From contig CH003361.1 in the NCBI GenBank assembly GCA_000149265.1, positions 109,731-173,730 on the forward strand: 64,000 nt of DNA, written 5' to 3'. Shown piece after piece: positions 1 to 11,300 of this stretch (positions are counted from its first letter, which is position 1; each line of letters begins with the position of its first letter). Origin of the DNA: Ciona savignyi (taxonomy: Eukaryota > Chordata > Ascidiacea > Phlebobranchia > Cionidae). The position numbers and the translations under genes were made by a program. The notes beneath the pieces are model-generated. The model was not told the DNA's origin. It saw only the letters and a program-made list of their open reading frames with translations, and made no database searches.

Positions 1-123
1 CTTTACCATCTTCAGCAAGTGAAGACAAGTTTATTCCACCCTGATAGTTATGTGCCTGAAATGGAAAACACAAGCTTTCATTATATAAGTTTTCACATAT
101 TTAAACTATTGTTTTTTTTACAG

Positions 124-1470
124 ACATAAGGAGATGTTTAAAGATATCGTTGACCACTCCGAGGTTATGAGCTCGCGAAGTATACGTGAAGTGGATATGC
201 ACTTCACCTCAAAGTTGGTAATAGATCTCTTTAAATCAATGTTGTTTTTTTTGTTTGCCTGACATTCCTTAATGTAAATGTTTCACTTATTTAATAGATT
301 TTCTTGGACTTTCTTTTCAAAATGCTTATTTAATACAGTTTCTTGCACTTTCCTTTTAAAAACATTACATTAATGTTACATCTATATAATGATTAACTAT
401 GGTTTTTGACATTGTTCGAATGCCAGGTAGCTTTTATCCATTTCTATAATTTGTGTCTAAAATTTTTGTTAAATAATGGTATTTACCTAACTGGGTGGAC
501 GTGATAGCCTATGTACGTTTGGGGTTTAAGAACAAACAAGGTAAGTTCAGTGTAGGTAAACACGTTATAATAAAACACACACCCTCTAACAACACCCATT
601 AAGCCATTTTTTTTACTTTTTAGGGTGTTTGGTTATGAATCAGTTGATCACTATTACCGTGACAGTCGGCTCACAGCAACACGCCTTCAATCCATACGCA
701 CTCCAACCCTATGCCTCTGTGCTAACGATGATGCTTTTGTTCCTGAGCATGGTACTTTTATTTAAGTATTATGTATGGGATATGTCATACTTACTTTTTA
801 GCCAGGGTTGCAGGTTCGAAACTGGTCGCAAGCAAGTCAGTTGTCTCTTTAGGCAAGGCACTCAACGAACAATTACCTGATACCAAATTAAAGGAACGTG
901 TAAATCATACACAACACACTGCAATAGCTCCGGTAAACCGACTATGGGCGTGAGGTGATCTGACAATTGCCCATTCCATGTGTTAACGCCCCATGCCTTT
1001 TTCCATTCACAGGGATAAACATGCATATAACCCTTTTTAGTGATTTATGCTCTTACCACCATTAATCTACTGACTTATTGGTCGACAACTAAAGCTTGTA
1101 TGGTTTTGGCAATGTTATTGGTGATTGGCTGTGGCTGCACATACGAGAATTTGAATCCTGGTCGGTGATAAAACATGTATCAAAATCGTTTTTAAAAACG
1201 GACATGCATGGCGAACTGTTGCATAGTTATTACAATGTTATGTTCATGGGGATTGTGGGATTCGATACGAGTCTCTTCAACATTTGACTCTTCACAGCTC
1301 TACCACGTGATGACGTCAGCGCTACAGATCACGTTGTATTGGCTGTCACCAGCGGTGGAGGTCACGTGGGACACCTTAGCGGCGCCAATCCCTTCAATAC
1401 CCCGTACTACATTGACGTCATTACCGATTACGTAACAGCGGTATTCAATCATGAAAAAGATCTACATTAA
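124..1470 (+). CDS. ABHD3: ABHD1/ABHD3-type alpha/beta hydrolase, 3' part of gene
   Basis: Three C-terminal coding exons are visible: 124-213, 624-751 and 1298-1470; earlier exons lie outside the window. The first carries IREVDMHFTSK and runs into VFGYESVDHYYRDSRL, the ABHD1/2/3 block between the lid and the catalytic acid. The second ends in CANDDAFVPEH, where the family has its catalytic Asp. The last contains GGGHVGHL, the loop with the catalytic His, and ends NHEKDLH before TAA. These are membrane-associated serine hydrolases; human ABHD3 acts on medium-chain and oxidised phosphatidylcholines. The nucleophile Ser exon is not in view. The 213/214 donor (gttggt) is weak; I chose it because it alone restores TSKVFGY in frame, whereas the stronger-looking gtaata at 218 breaks phase. 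ABHD1 versus ABHD3 cannot be separated here. Confidence 0.88.
801..1027 (+). repeat. tRNA-like SINE copy in the last ABHD-type intron
   Basis: The 5' part contains GTTGCAGGTTCGAAACTGG, which looks like a tRNA T-arm/B box. It is followed by the body shared with other copies in the window (CAACACACTGCAATAGCTCC, then a GATCTGACAATTGCC-like block) and ends in GGGATAAACATG. It lies wholly inside the 752-1297 intron. Confidence 0.75.
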
Positions 1471-3631
1471 ACATTTATGTAGTATGTTCCGTTATACGCA
1501 TGGTGTTCTCTTCTACAGTTCCTATTGAGAAACTGCTTTCAGAATTTACATTTATTCTAAATGTTGTACACTAACTTTTGTTTTTTTCTTCATACATACA
1601 TACATATATAGTGTTTCAAAGATTTTTTTGTAATTTATACAAAATAAACTAATTTATATGTAATTTCTGTTTCGAATACCACAGTATATGGTTCGCCCAT
1701 TCGCTTATCTAAAGCGTCAAACGGACATTGCAAAATTACAGATCGAACCAGCGACTTACTGTGGTCGGTTATATCCATGAGCAAATAGGCACTTGGCAGA
1801 CGTTTACTGAAATCGATTAACACGAAATCAGTCAATAGTAATGTGTACAACATACAGCTTACAGTACGTCTGAGGTAACCTGATTGTGAACATGTCCGAT
1901 TGAGAATCTTAATGGTAAGTGCGCTGCCCTTCAGTCAACGGGCTTTAGCTAAAAAACTGGTCGCCTAGTGTTTGGTTGTGTCTGTACAAGGCGCTTAACA
2001 GACATTGACTAGGTGGATTTAAGGAATTTTACAAAAATTGAAGGAACATCTTACACAACAACATGCAATAGCTCGGGTTACCCGACAGCGTGCTCGAGGT
2101 AATCTGTAAATCACCCGTACAAGTACGCTTCGCGAGGTAATCGGACGATTGCCCGTGTATAGACCATCAAAGCGCACAATTCGAATGTTTTGTCGTAAAC
2201 AGTAGAAACAAATTGAAACAGGAGTCACGTAAATAGTAGATTAAGACGCGACTTCGTCTAGCGTAATTCATTGACAACACAAAACACTACGCCGTGATCG
2301 TCGATTCGTATGTTACTTAGTTATAAGCGGAAAATGGAACAGCGAGCAATGCCGCACGCGTTTCACCTTTGTCATATCGGTAGCTCAGCTGCACTCTTCT
2401 GGAAACATATCGTCTGAGAATTTCATTTCAAGCTGCTAATAATAAACCAAGTCGGTCGCCGTTGCCCGAGAAAAGTTGATTTAGCTTGCCAGACAATGTG
2501 CTTTCAAGTGATCGGGATCGGATTAGGTTTTGTTCAATGTCGTAACGACTTCAGTTAGATTTCGAGGGAGTGGCGAAGGCTGGACAAAGAAAACTATGAT
2601 ATCTTCCCACAATAGCAACGTGTATCACGGCAATGTATTTTTTTATTAATTAAAAAAACGTTTGCTTTGTTGGAAATTTAAATGCATTTACATATGTTAA
2701 CCTTGTTGCATTGCATTTTGCTGCAACGTATGGTAAACTTAAATATTGAACTTGGGGTGAGTGAAGCAGCGGTTTGCAATTGTTGCAACTGACATTTACA
2801 GTGGACTATCAACACTAATTAAAACATGTGAGTTTAGTCCTATCACTTTGCAATCAAATTCCCTGTTTTATATCTTTCTACTATATTTGGCAGTTATAAT
2901 ATTTGCCTAATTTAGCATCAATGCTATAACGTTGCTATCGTAACAAGTGGCAGTTATGTAAGACACCACGTGATATCCTTTTGCGGAGAGCGCCGGAACT
3001 AAGAGGTAAAGATAGGTTTCTGTCGTGCGAGTTGGACAATAGATGAGGGCGGAGAACTGAGGGGTCTGGCGAGCTATTTCAACACGGCCAGCGACTTCAA
3101 AAGCTCCTCTCTCGTCTCGGTCTTATCATACCAACATGGAGGATCGTTGACGTAATTGTAATTCTGCCAGTGTTGATTTAAGGTGAGGAGACCCGTCTGG
3201 AAAAAAAGCAAGCGAAGTTGAAGATCGGACATTTCCCCGGGATTTGGTAACTACACACGACGTAAATATAAAAGGCTACGTTTGCCTACCTGTTTGCAGA
3301 TCGACGTTATCGATTATTGCTGAACTATTGAGAAGTTATCTAGGTGAAAGGGTAAATTCTGAAATTGGTCAGTGTTAGTTCAGAATGCCCCACGGTCAGC
3401 GTAGCTAAATAGAGGTTCTCTTTGAATCACTCGCAGATTAGGTAAGCAAACACCGCTAGCGTAGACGAAAAGGTTATAAATATCGCATTGTGTTGATACT
3501 TATTTGCTATAAGTTTGACGCTTGGTTGTGTAGGCACCAATGAATCATCGCATGGATATTTTGATCGCAGGAAGTAAGATACGGACTAAAATTCGGATAA
3601 AGAACATTTGCTGATACATACACCTGGCCTC
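1471..3631. other. Intergenic region with a degenerate SINE and the upstream region of the next gene
   Basis: No coding exon is supported here. A decayed copy of the tRNA-like SINE runs from about 1905 to 2165; it shares the GGTTGTGTC, CAATAGCTC and GACGATTGCCCGTG blocks. From about 2940 to 3600 the sequence is less AT-rich and probably holds the promoter and 5' untranslated region of the gene starting at 3632. I see no clear TATA box. Confidence 0.5.
1643..1648 (+). terminator. AATAAA poly(A) signal of the ABHD-type gene
   Basis: AATAAA lies 173 bases after the TAA that ends the hydrolase reading frame at 1470. No other gene on this strand ends nearby, so it is the best candidate 3' processing signal. 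Confidence 0.5.
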
Positions 3632-4755
3632 ATGTCAAGTTTACTCTGTCGCAGAAGATCTTACGGGGGAACACCAAGCGGGGCTCCAGATGACGTACGC
3701 GATGACGTCGACAGACAAATACGTCGTTGTCATCAAAAATTTGAAGTGCAGAAAGCAAAAATTACCGACAGGTGAGTTCAAAACAACGACTGTAAATAAT
3801 TTAGTCAAATGTTTACCCAAAAGGACAGGGGCCGCTTATACCGTTTTCTGGTGGTGGAAATAGGCGTAAATTAGTGAAAAACTTAATAAGGACTTTACTT
3901 ATTGCTCTAAGACTTGTATCCAAGTTATGTCGATTATTTTTTTAACTGAGAATTCTAGAACCAATCAATCCCTTTTGTTTTAGGTCGAAAATCGTAAAAA
4001 AATACAAAATGGCGGAGGGGTTTTATCTGACCGATCATACCGTGGCAGAAGATGATCCTAGAATACTCCGAAGCTTCAATGCAATGACAAGAATTCGCCG
4101 TAGATCGGGTTTTGATGCCACCCTCATAAGGGATAAGGTTTGGGCGGCCAAAATTACCAAAGATTTATCGAGCGGGTTACTTAAACTTGACCGTATTGAG
4201 ATTGACCGTAGCAGGCAAGAAAGTGGCACAAAGCGTGTCCTTGATCACGAAAGAGCCGCCATGAACAAAAGGCTAAATCGGATTCTTCGTGCACAGACGG
4301 ATAGACATTGGATTGTACGATCCCGATCGGTGAGCGATTCGTTTGTTTCCAACATCACTTTGGCAAACCATGAAATGGAACAAAATCTTGCTCGGTTAAA
4401 TAATTACGTGAGCGATTTGGAAGCGCGTGGCGGGTTTGTGTCGCCGGTAACGGGTAGCAACATTAAGCCGGAGACCGAAACCTACTGTGAAGTCAGTTTG
4501 TCGGATATTGAAAAGAATTCTTTTGTTGATGACGAAGACGTGGGCTTGAGTATGTTCCCCAAAATCGATGGTGCTGACAGCAGAAAACAAAAGTTCCCGC
4601 GTCGATGGTCAGTGATCGATTGCTCAAATAATCGAGGGTTTAACCTCGCCTTGCCCTCTATATCTGCCACTTATGAGGACAGGAATTCCACGTCGCACAG
4701 GGCACTGAAGCGGGCTTTCTTCTCCGCCCCTAACAACCTAAACAAGCTGAAATGA
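3632..4755 (+). CDS. Unrecognised 303-residue basic protein, two exons
   Basis: Exon 1 is 3632-3771, starting at ATG and ending GAC AG before a strong gtgagt donor. Exon 2 is 3984-4755, entered after ttttag with the phase restored, ending TGA. Joined length is 912 bases, 303 residues. A start at the ATG at 4009 would give 248 residues, but the spliced frame stays open without a break, so the longer form is preferred. The first two thirds are rich in Arg, Lys and Asp/Glu with likely helices (for example LARLNNYVSDLEA near residue 185). The C-terminal third is Ser-rich and low in order. I see no signal peptide, membrane segment or known domain. A poly(A) signal follows. The gene is convergent with the sodium channel; the two stop codons are about 380 bases apart. 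Function unknown. Confidence 0.8.
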
Positions 4756-4824
4756 CGTTAAAAACAACTTGTGGTCATGTTATCGCTACACGCCCCGGGG
4801 AATCCAGTTCAACTTTAAAAGTAA

Positions 4825-4830
4825 AATAAA
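4825..4830 (+). terminator. AATAAA poly(A) signal of the 303-residue gene
   Basis: AATAAA lies 70 bases after the stop codon at 4755, inside the short convergent interval shared with the 3' end of the sodium channel gene on the other strand. Confidence 0.6.
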
Positions 4831-5135
4831 AAAGACAACATTTAACTTTTTTCTGCTCTCTTAATACGAAAAGCGCAAAAAAAGTATGCACTGTTCAAAT
4901 ATCAAGAACGACTTACAAGCACAATGACGTACGTTTGAACGTAAAATATAAAGAGATATTGACCATTTAGTTTTCACAATTTCATCAAAAATTATAAGGT
5001 GTAGTAGGATGCTGAAATAAAACGATAGATATATGACAAGTGTGATAAACAATAATTCTCCTCGACGGTGTGTAAATGGGCGGGTTTAGAGGAGGCATAA
5101 GGCAAGACATGTAGCAATGTGGGCAGTGGACAAAT

Positions 5136-8100
5136 TTAAATCGAACTGTCGCTTGGCGGATTTTCATAGTTCAATAAATTATTTGGGGTTGGTAATAAAT
5201 CCATCCGACCGTGACCACACAGGCTAGATTCACGTGACCGCTTCGAACGTGAAACAATTATTCTGGGCGAAAATATTTCCGTGTGCCCCAGTCGACCATT
5301 GTTTCTGCTGCGCCCATGTGAATTGGGAGAAGCGTTCTGCGCTATATTGGCCAAGGGCAGTTGCCTGCTGAGCGACACTGCGCATAATGTTTTTAATGTG
5401 TTCACTGTTGCACTGCCAACTTGACCTGGTATTGTCTTACGGCTGCAATTGCTGTTGTGATTTCTACTTGGGTACATTTCATTCTCAAGCATAAACCCAT
5501 TGGCCGACGGTTCTGTGACGTCACGAGGAAATGACGCCATATCCGAGGTTGGTGACGTCACAATACGAGCCGATTTGCACGGTTCCTGACACGACGATAG
5601 AACAATTTGCATTTCTCGTGCTTGATGGATGTCTGCTTTCGTCACTTTACCCACTGTGACGTAACCATCCTGCCGTCCATCAGCAACTGTCAGTGGTGGA
5701 GATGTACCGACGTTGTCAGTGATGAAGTCATCGATGTCCATGACGTAGTCGTAGGTGTTAGTTACACGAGCACTACTGTCTGGGCGTAGTGAAGAATGGC
5801 ACTTTTTCTTGTAATACGCTCGTAGTTCGGCCTCCGTTTCTTCGGTGAATCCGTCCGGTCCTGTACGATTTACAACAGTAATTATCTACTTTAAGCATTG
5901 AATATTATTATGTCTAAACCAAGTGGAATAAATGTGTTTTACTAAAAAAAACGTTTCAATCATACAAAACCCGAATTAAACGGTGGCCTATTTCCTAATG
6001 TTTTCCCAAATAGGAAACTTATCTTAGAAGAAAATAAATACGGCCAATAGCTATGTTTGTGCACATGCCGAAACATTAATATAAAAATGGCAGATACCGT
6101 ATTATAAATATGAACTGTCTCAAGTGAAAGAAAATAATAACTCTGCTGATTTACCTATAATTTTTTTGGTAAGAGCAGATGCTACGTCCAGTATTTCGAT
6201 ATCACCAACGGAATCCATTGGAATTCGCATATTCGCGATGTGGTGCTTATTTGGCTTCCGTATTCTCAGTGGTCGATCAATATTGTGCAGCAGCTCACTA
6301 AGCTCCGATACTCCAAGCTGAAGACGCAGAATTTAATACATGGTCAGCCTCTTAAGGGGAACATTGTATTAGTTCGGAATGTAACTTGTGACCATGGTTA
6401 AGGTGCATAAGCTATTGCAGTAGCTAACTTATTATGAAACATGCTACGGGTTTTGTTCAACCCATTAAACCACTAAATCCAGACAATATCTGCTTTGTCC
6501 TTTGCCAGTAACAACCAATCAATTAGCTACCTAGCTTGGGTATACTCGACCATTCAGACAGATTTTAAAGCATACTTTTCCATTTCCATTCTTGTCATAT
6601 CTCTGCCACATATCAAAGAAATGTTCAAAATCATCCGCCGTCAAAGCCTCCTCATTGTCTTTTGTGGCGAGGTCAAAGTTCTCGAGGATAATAGCAATAT
6701 ACATATTTGTGATAATCACAAAGGTCACGAGAAGATAGCTAAAATGGATCGGAAAGATCAGTAATATTTGCACAAAAACTTCAGGTAAAACCTGTTAAAA
6801 TTCTTAACTCAACTAGATTTGAAAAACGTACGGCATTTTTGGCCTTAGTTGATTTAAAACCTAACATATATGTTTAACCCCACTTATATATGAATCTATA
6901 GCCCATATGTAGCTGTGTAACCAAATGCAATCAGTGGACAATCATACACCCTTGCCCATCTATTGGAACAACCCTTTACAAGTACACTCGAAGACTTCCG
7001 ACAACTAAAACTATGTAACACAACAACACCAATGTCCTACAAACCTCACAAAGTAGAAATATCCCACAAACGATGTTGACATGCAGGTTCCCTTCTGCCC
7101 ATCCCTTCCCAACTTACACTCAGAGTTGCCATCAACATATAAAGTCGGCTCCATGAAACCATCCCAACCAGCAGACGTTGACATCTGTAAAAAAATTCAA
7201 TTTAATTCTTTGGATTTTGTCGCAGAAGATTAGGATAGTCATGTTTATCCCCAGGGACAGGAAAATGCAGGTGTTACTATAACATTGTAACTTGTAAGAT
7301 TACCTCATACCCATATTTGGGTTACCAGAGAAATTGTAGTCTATTGAATATGATGGAGAATTTATTACAGTTTTTCCCAACTCCTAATACTACTGGTTTA
7401 AGGAAATGTCCACTTTCCTTGCCCCAGCATAAATTCTGAAATATTTCTGAAATTAATAACTACTGAAGAACCAAAGTTTAAGTATGTGCCTCGAAACAAA
7501 ATAAAAAAGGTATAATACCAAAATGACACAGCTTTTATTGCAGGTGAGTGGCGATTCAGACACACCAGTGGTAGAAGGGTAGTCCAGAGACATAACGAAA
7601 ATATATTTAAATCCATCATACAAGTAATTTAAAAAAAAAAGCTTTTATACAAAAGAGTAGAAAAAACTTTTCAAACAAACATAGTTTACCTGGAATAGAA
7701 GTAGAAACGTATTTGGGAAAGTTTCAAAATTTAAAATTTCATTCAATGCCCCTTTCTTTTCAACATAAGCAAATTGGTTCATCCCAAAAATGGCGTAGAT
7801 GAAGACAAAGAGGAAAAGGAGGCTCCCGACATTAAAGAGTGCTGGAGCAGAGAGCATAAGTGCAAACAGCAGAGTACGAATTCCACTTGCAACTCGTGCA
7901 ACACGTAGGATTCGAGCAACACGAACCATCCGGAACATGGGGAGCCATGGCGATGAGGTTACACTGCTCACGGTGTTGTTGTTCGTATGCGTGATGAGCA
8001 CAGGAATGACATTTGCTGAATACAAAATTATGCCCAATCATTATACATCAACCGATACTAGTTTCCTAGAAAGACTATTGCATACACCCAGTCAAGTTTC

Positions 8101-8370
8101 ATATTCTAATGTACACCAGATTGAAATTATTTATTTGTATATTACTTCATTAAGAGACACGTCATTCAATGTTAATGCTGCACAAATAAGTCAAATGTGA
8201 TATTATTAAAGTATGCTTACCAAAAACAGATGCAAAAATAAGAAGAAAATCAAAGACATTCCAGGGAACATAGAAATAAGATTTCCCCATTGCGATGATT
8301 CTAATTGTGATTTCTATGGTAAAAACTACCACAAATCCATAGTTAATGTTCCTAATAGCCCTTCGATATT
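5136..8370 (-). CDS. Nav: Nav exons 27-32: domain IV S2-S6 and C-terminal tail
   Basis: Exons: 8370-8221 (S2-S3, [17 protein letters not shown]), 8015-7690 (S4-S5, [19 protein letters not shown], then [14 protein letters not shown]), 7184-7045 (pore [17 protein letters not shown]), 6738-6576 (S6, [16 protein letters not shown], then EDD-like region and the first half of an EF-hand), 6317-6155 (rest of the EF-hand, then [20 protein letters not shown]), 5860-5136 (tail, TAA at 5136). After TKKIIG the tail has no proper IQ motif; LRAYYKKK is the closest match. The last 200 residues are Ser/Arg-rich and unlike vertebrate tails. Confidence 0.94.
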
Positions 8371-11300
8371 CTACAAAACAAAATTGAAATATAAATTATT
8401 TTACTTTAGCTAGCGCTAAAATGATTTTGCATTTATTATAGAATAGAATAATTAACTTTATCCCTAGAGATCGGAAAGTGTAGGACGTTAAAACATAAGC
8501 ATTTATCAGAGAATGGCCACCTTTGAAAGACTAGACCTAATGCAGTGTGTTGAATATGAAATATTGCTACAGTTTTGTATAACACATGAAAACACTGGTT
8601 AATGCAACATCTGTGTATTCTGCTCGAGGACACAGTCTATTACCTAGCTGGTTTTGATGTAACCACTTTGGTGATGCGATATGTTTCAGCGAATTAGCCA
8701 TGTTTATATAATAAAGGTAAAACCAGACATTCTATGCACCTTAATATCTGTAAATGGGAAAAGCAGATGTTGCATTTACTATAATACCTCATGCCCATCA
8801 TGTTGGGAGTGTGTGGTAAATTTTGTTTTGTTCTACCCAATAACACACTGGGTTCAATCAGCAAATGTAGTACAATGACCAAGGACAAAAGCAACTAACT
8901 ACCAGCCAAAACCGGTTTAACTACTGTGTCAACAATTAAAGTTTTAGCCACTATGTGTTTAAATTAGCTTAAGAGTAAATGACATACCAGCTGACATCCC
9001 TTCAAATTCCAGTGCCATTGCAAGCAAGTTTAGAATAGTAATCACCATCACTCCCAACTCAAATTTGTCACCAGTTGTAAACAAATACAAGCGCTCTCTC
9101 CATCTTGACTTCGGGACCGGAAATAAAGTTTTCGGAAGTTTCGCTTTAAGTTTTTTCATTGCACTGTACACCTTTTTTTGAGTCTAAGAAACATAAATAT
9201 ATCAATTATTTTAACGAAGTAGTGCAAAAGCAATTTCTTGATTAATATCAGTAGTGACGTAATGTGGAGTTTGCTTTCCATGATGGCCATGAAAACTAAA
9301 AGTTTACACATAAGAGCATGGATGTAGCCTTAAACCAGTGAATTCAATACAAAACTATAGTCAGTTTAGTTGACTCAGTAAATTCAGTGATACTTACATC
9401 TGTCAGAAATAATTCTGTCCCAGCAAATTCAAACTTCTTCTTTTGCTGGTTAAAATTGTCTATCACAACTGATATGAACAGGTTAAGTGTGAAGAATGCT
9501 CCAAAAATGATGAAACCAACAAAGAAAAAATAATTAACAATGTTGGCATCCCTGGTTGGCTGCTCACCGATTTTCATTGGCGCATCGACAGCAGCATACA
9601 TGATTGGCATCCAACCTTTGAAGGTTGCAACCTGGAGGAAGAAATCTAACATAATATTAAAGGGAAAAAAACGTGCAAAAGAACTTTTTATTGCAGTTTT
9701 TGGTTGACTGAATGTAATAGTAGTTTACATTTTTTCCTGTCTTTTATAAGAAGCAATCTTTTTATCTTCACCATCGCAATAAAGTAAATAATAATTTAAC
9801 TAGGATAGTCATGGGGATCAGCCAAAAAAAAATATGGCTTTATATCAGTGAAAGTTTTATCAATTTGCATAACAATCCCAACCTGCAGTAACGAGATGTA
9901 AGCGATCATCACATTATCAAAGTTGATTGGTAAGTTTGTCCAGTGCACCTTACCACCTGTAATATTAGCCAAACAGTTGCAACTATCTCTGTCGGTCACT
10001 TCTATTGGTGGAGGTGGATATAGTTTGGCAAGATGGGGATAGCTGAAATATAAAACAATAACAAACTATGAATCATTAATCTTCATTTAGTAAAATTCAG
10101 AACTTTTGACAATGGGTCTTGTGGTAATAAAAAAAATTCACTTAAATTTTTAATTTCAGGTTTGTTTAAATAGAAAGTTAAAATATAAAGAACATCCCAC
10201 TCATGTACAAACTGTATTTAATTCTTATAAACAGAAAAATGGTACACTCAACCAAACCGATTTATATACACACCACACTGCCACTGGACCAAAACATAAT
10301 TTATTTATCCTTACACGATCAAATCAGTAGCATTTAAGAAATAAAAATTTTTTACAATGCACAAGAGGGAAAACTTAGTAAAATGTCATGCTAATATGAA
10401 AAGCACTATGTGTATTTGTTATGCATCTCATATCTTGGTTTAAGGCTAAATGACATTGTAGCTGTACTATTGGCTAAGTCACCCAATACGACTGGACTGA
10501 AAATAAATGAAACAAATTTTTCATCATGCTAACTAACTTTGCGTAGTCCTGTTTGTGCCAAACTTTCTGTCCAGTTTCTTTCCACTTGCATGATGCCATC
10601 TTTCCGGCAAATAAGTTGACTCCCATGATTGCGAAGATTAGCCAAAATATTAGGCAGATCACGAAGACATTTAAAATAGCAGGAATGGATCTGAACAGAG
10701 CATCTGTCACAACCTGCATTAAAGGCATTTGGAAATTGATCAAGAAGTGATCAAGAAGTGAGATAGATTATACTCAAAAAATCTTACTTTAAAATTTTAA
10801 AACTGGTAAACGATTAAATTTACATGTTTGTTCTTGGGGGTTAGAAAAGCCTTAGCGGCATTATTACTGAAGCTATTCTACTGTGTTGAATAAAAAAATG
10901 AAACATAAAAAAAACATGAAAAATTGGATGTAATTGGCTCATGACATAGAAAAATTAAGTTCTAAAGCTAAATATAAAAATATAAACCTTTATGCCTTCA
11001 AATCTTGACATCGCTCTTAATGGACGAAACGCCCGTAGACTCCTCAAAACTCTCAGTGATGAAAGATCCGTGTTGCTCTTTCCTTGCTGTTGCAGCGCAA
11101 CTATTTCCAGAGATAACGAAATCAATGACACCTGATATATATGTGATTAGTGATGCCAGTAATAATATGTTTTGTTTACTAAGTTTATAAGGGCATCAGT
11201 ACAACCACTATGAAGAAAAAGACAAACCTCAAATACACCATGCACTAACCCACCATGCTATTGGGACAGACTGGTCTCGTGCAATAGCGACACCGAGGAC

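Noticed and set aside
7799..8200. Plus-strand frame of 133 codons
   Set aside because: It is the complement of the domain IV S4-S5 exon of the sodium channel and intron sequence; the minus-strand product is strongly conserved.
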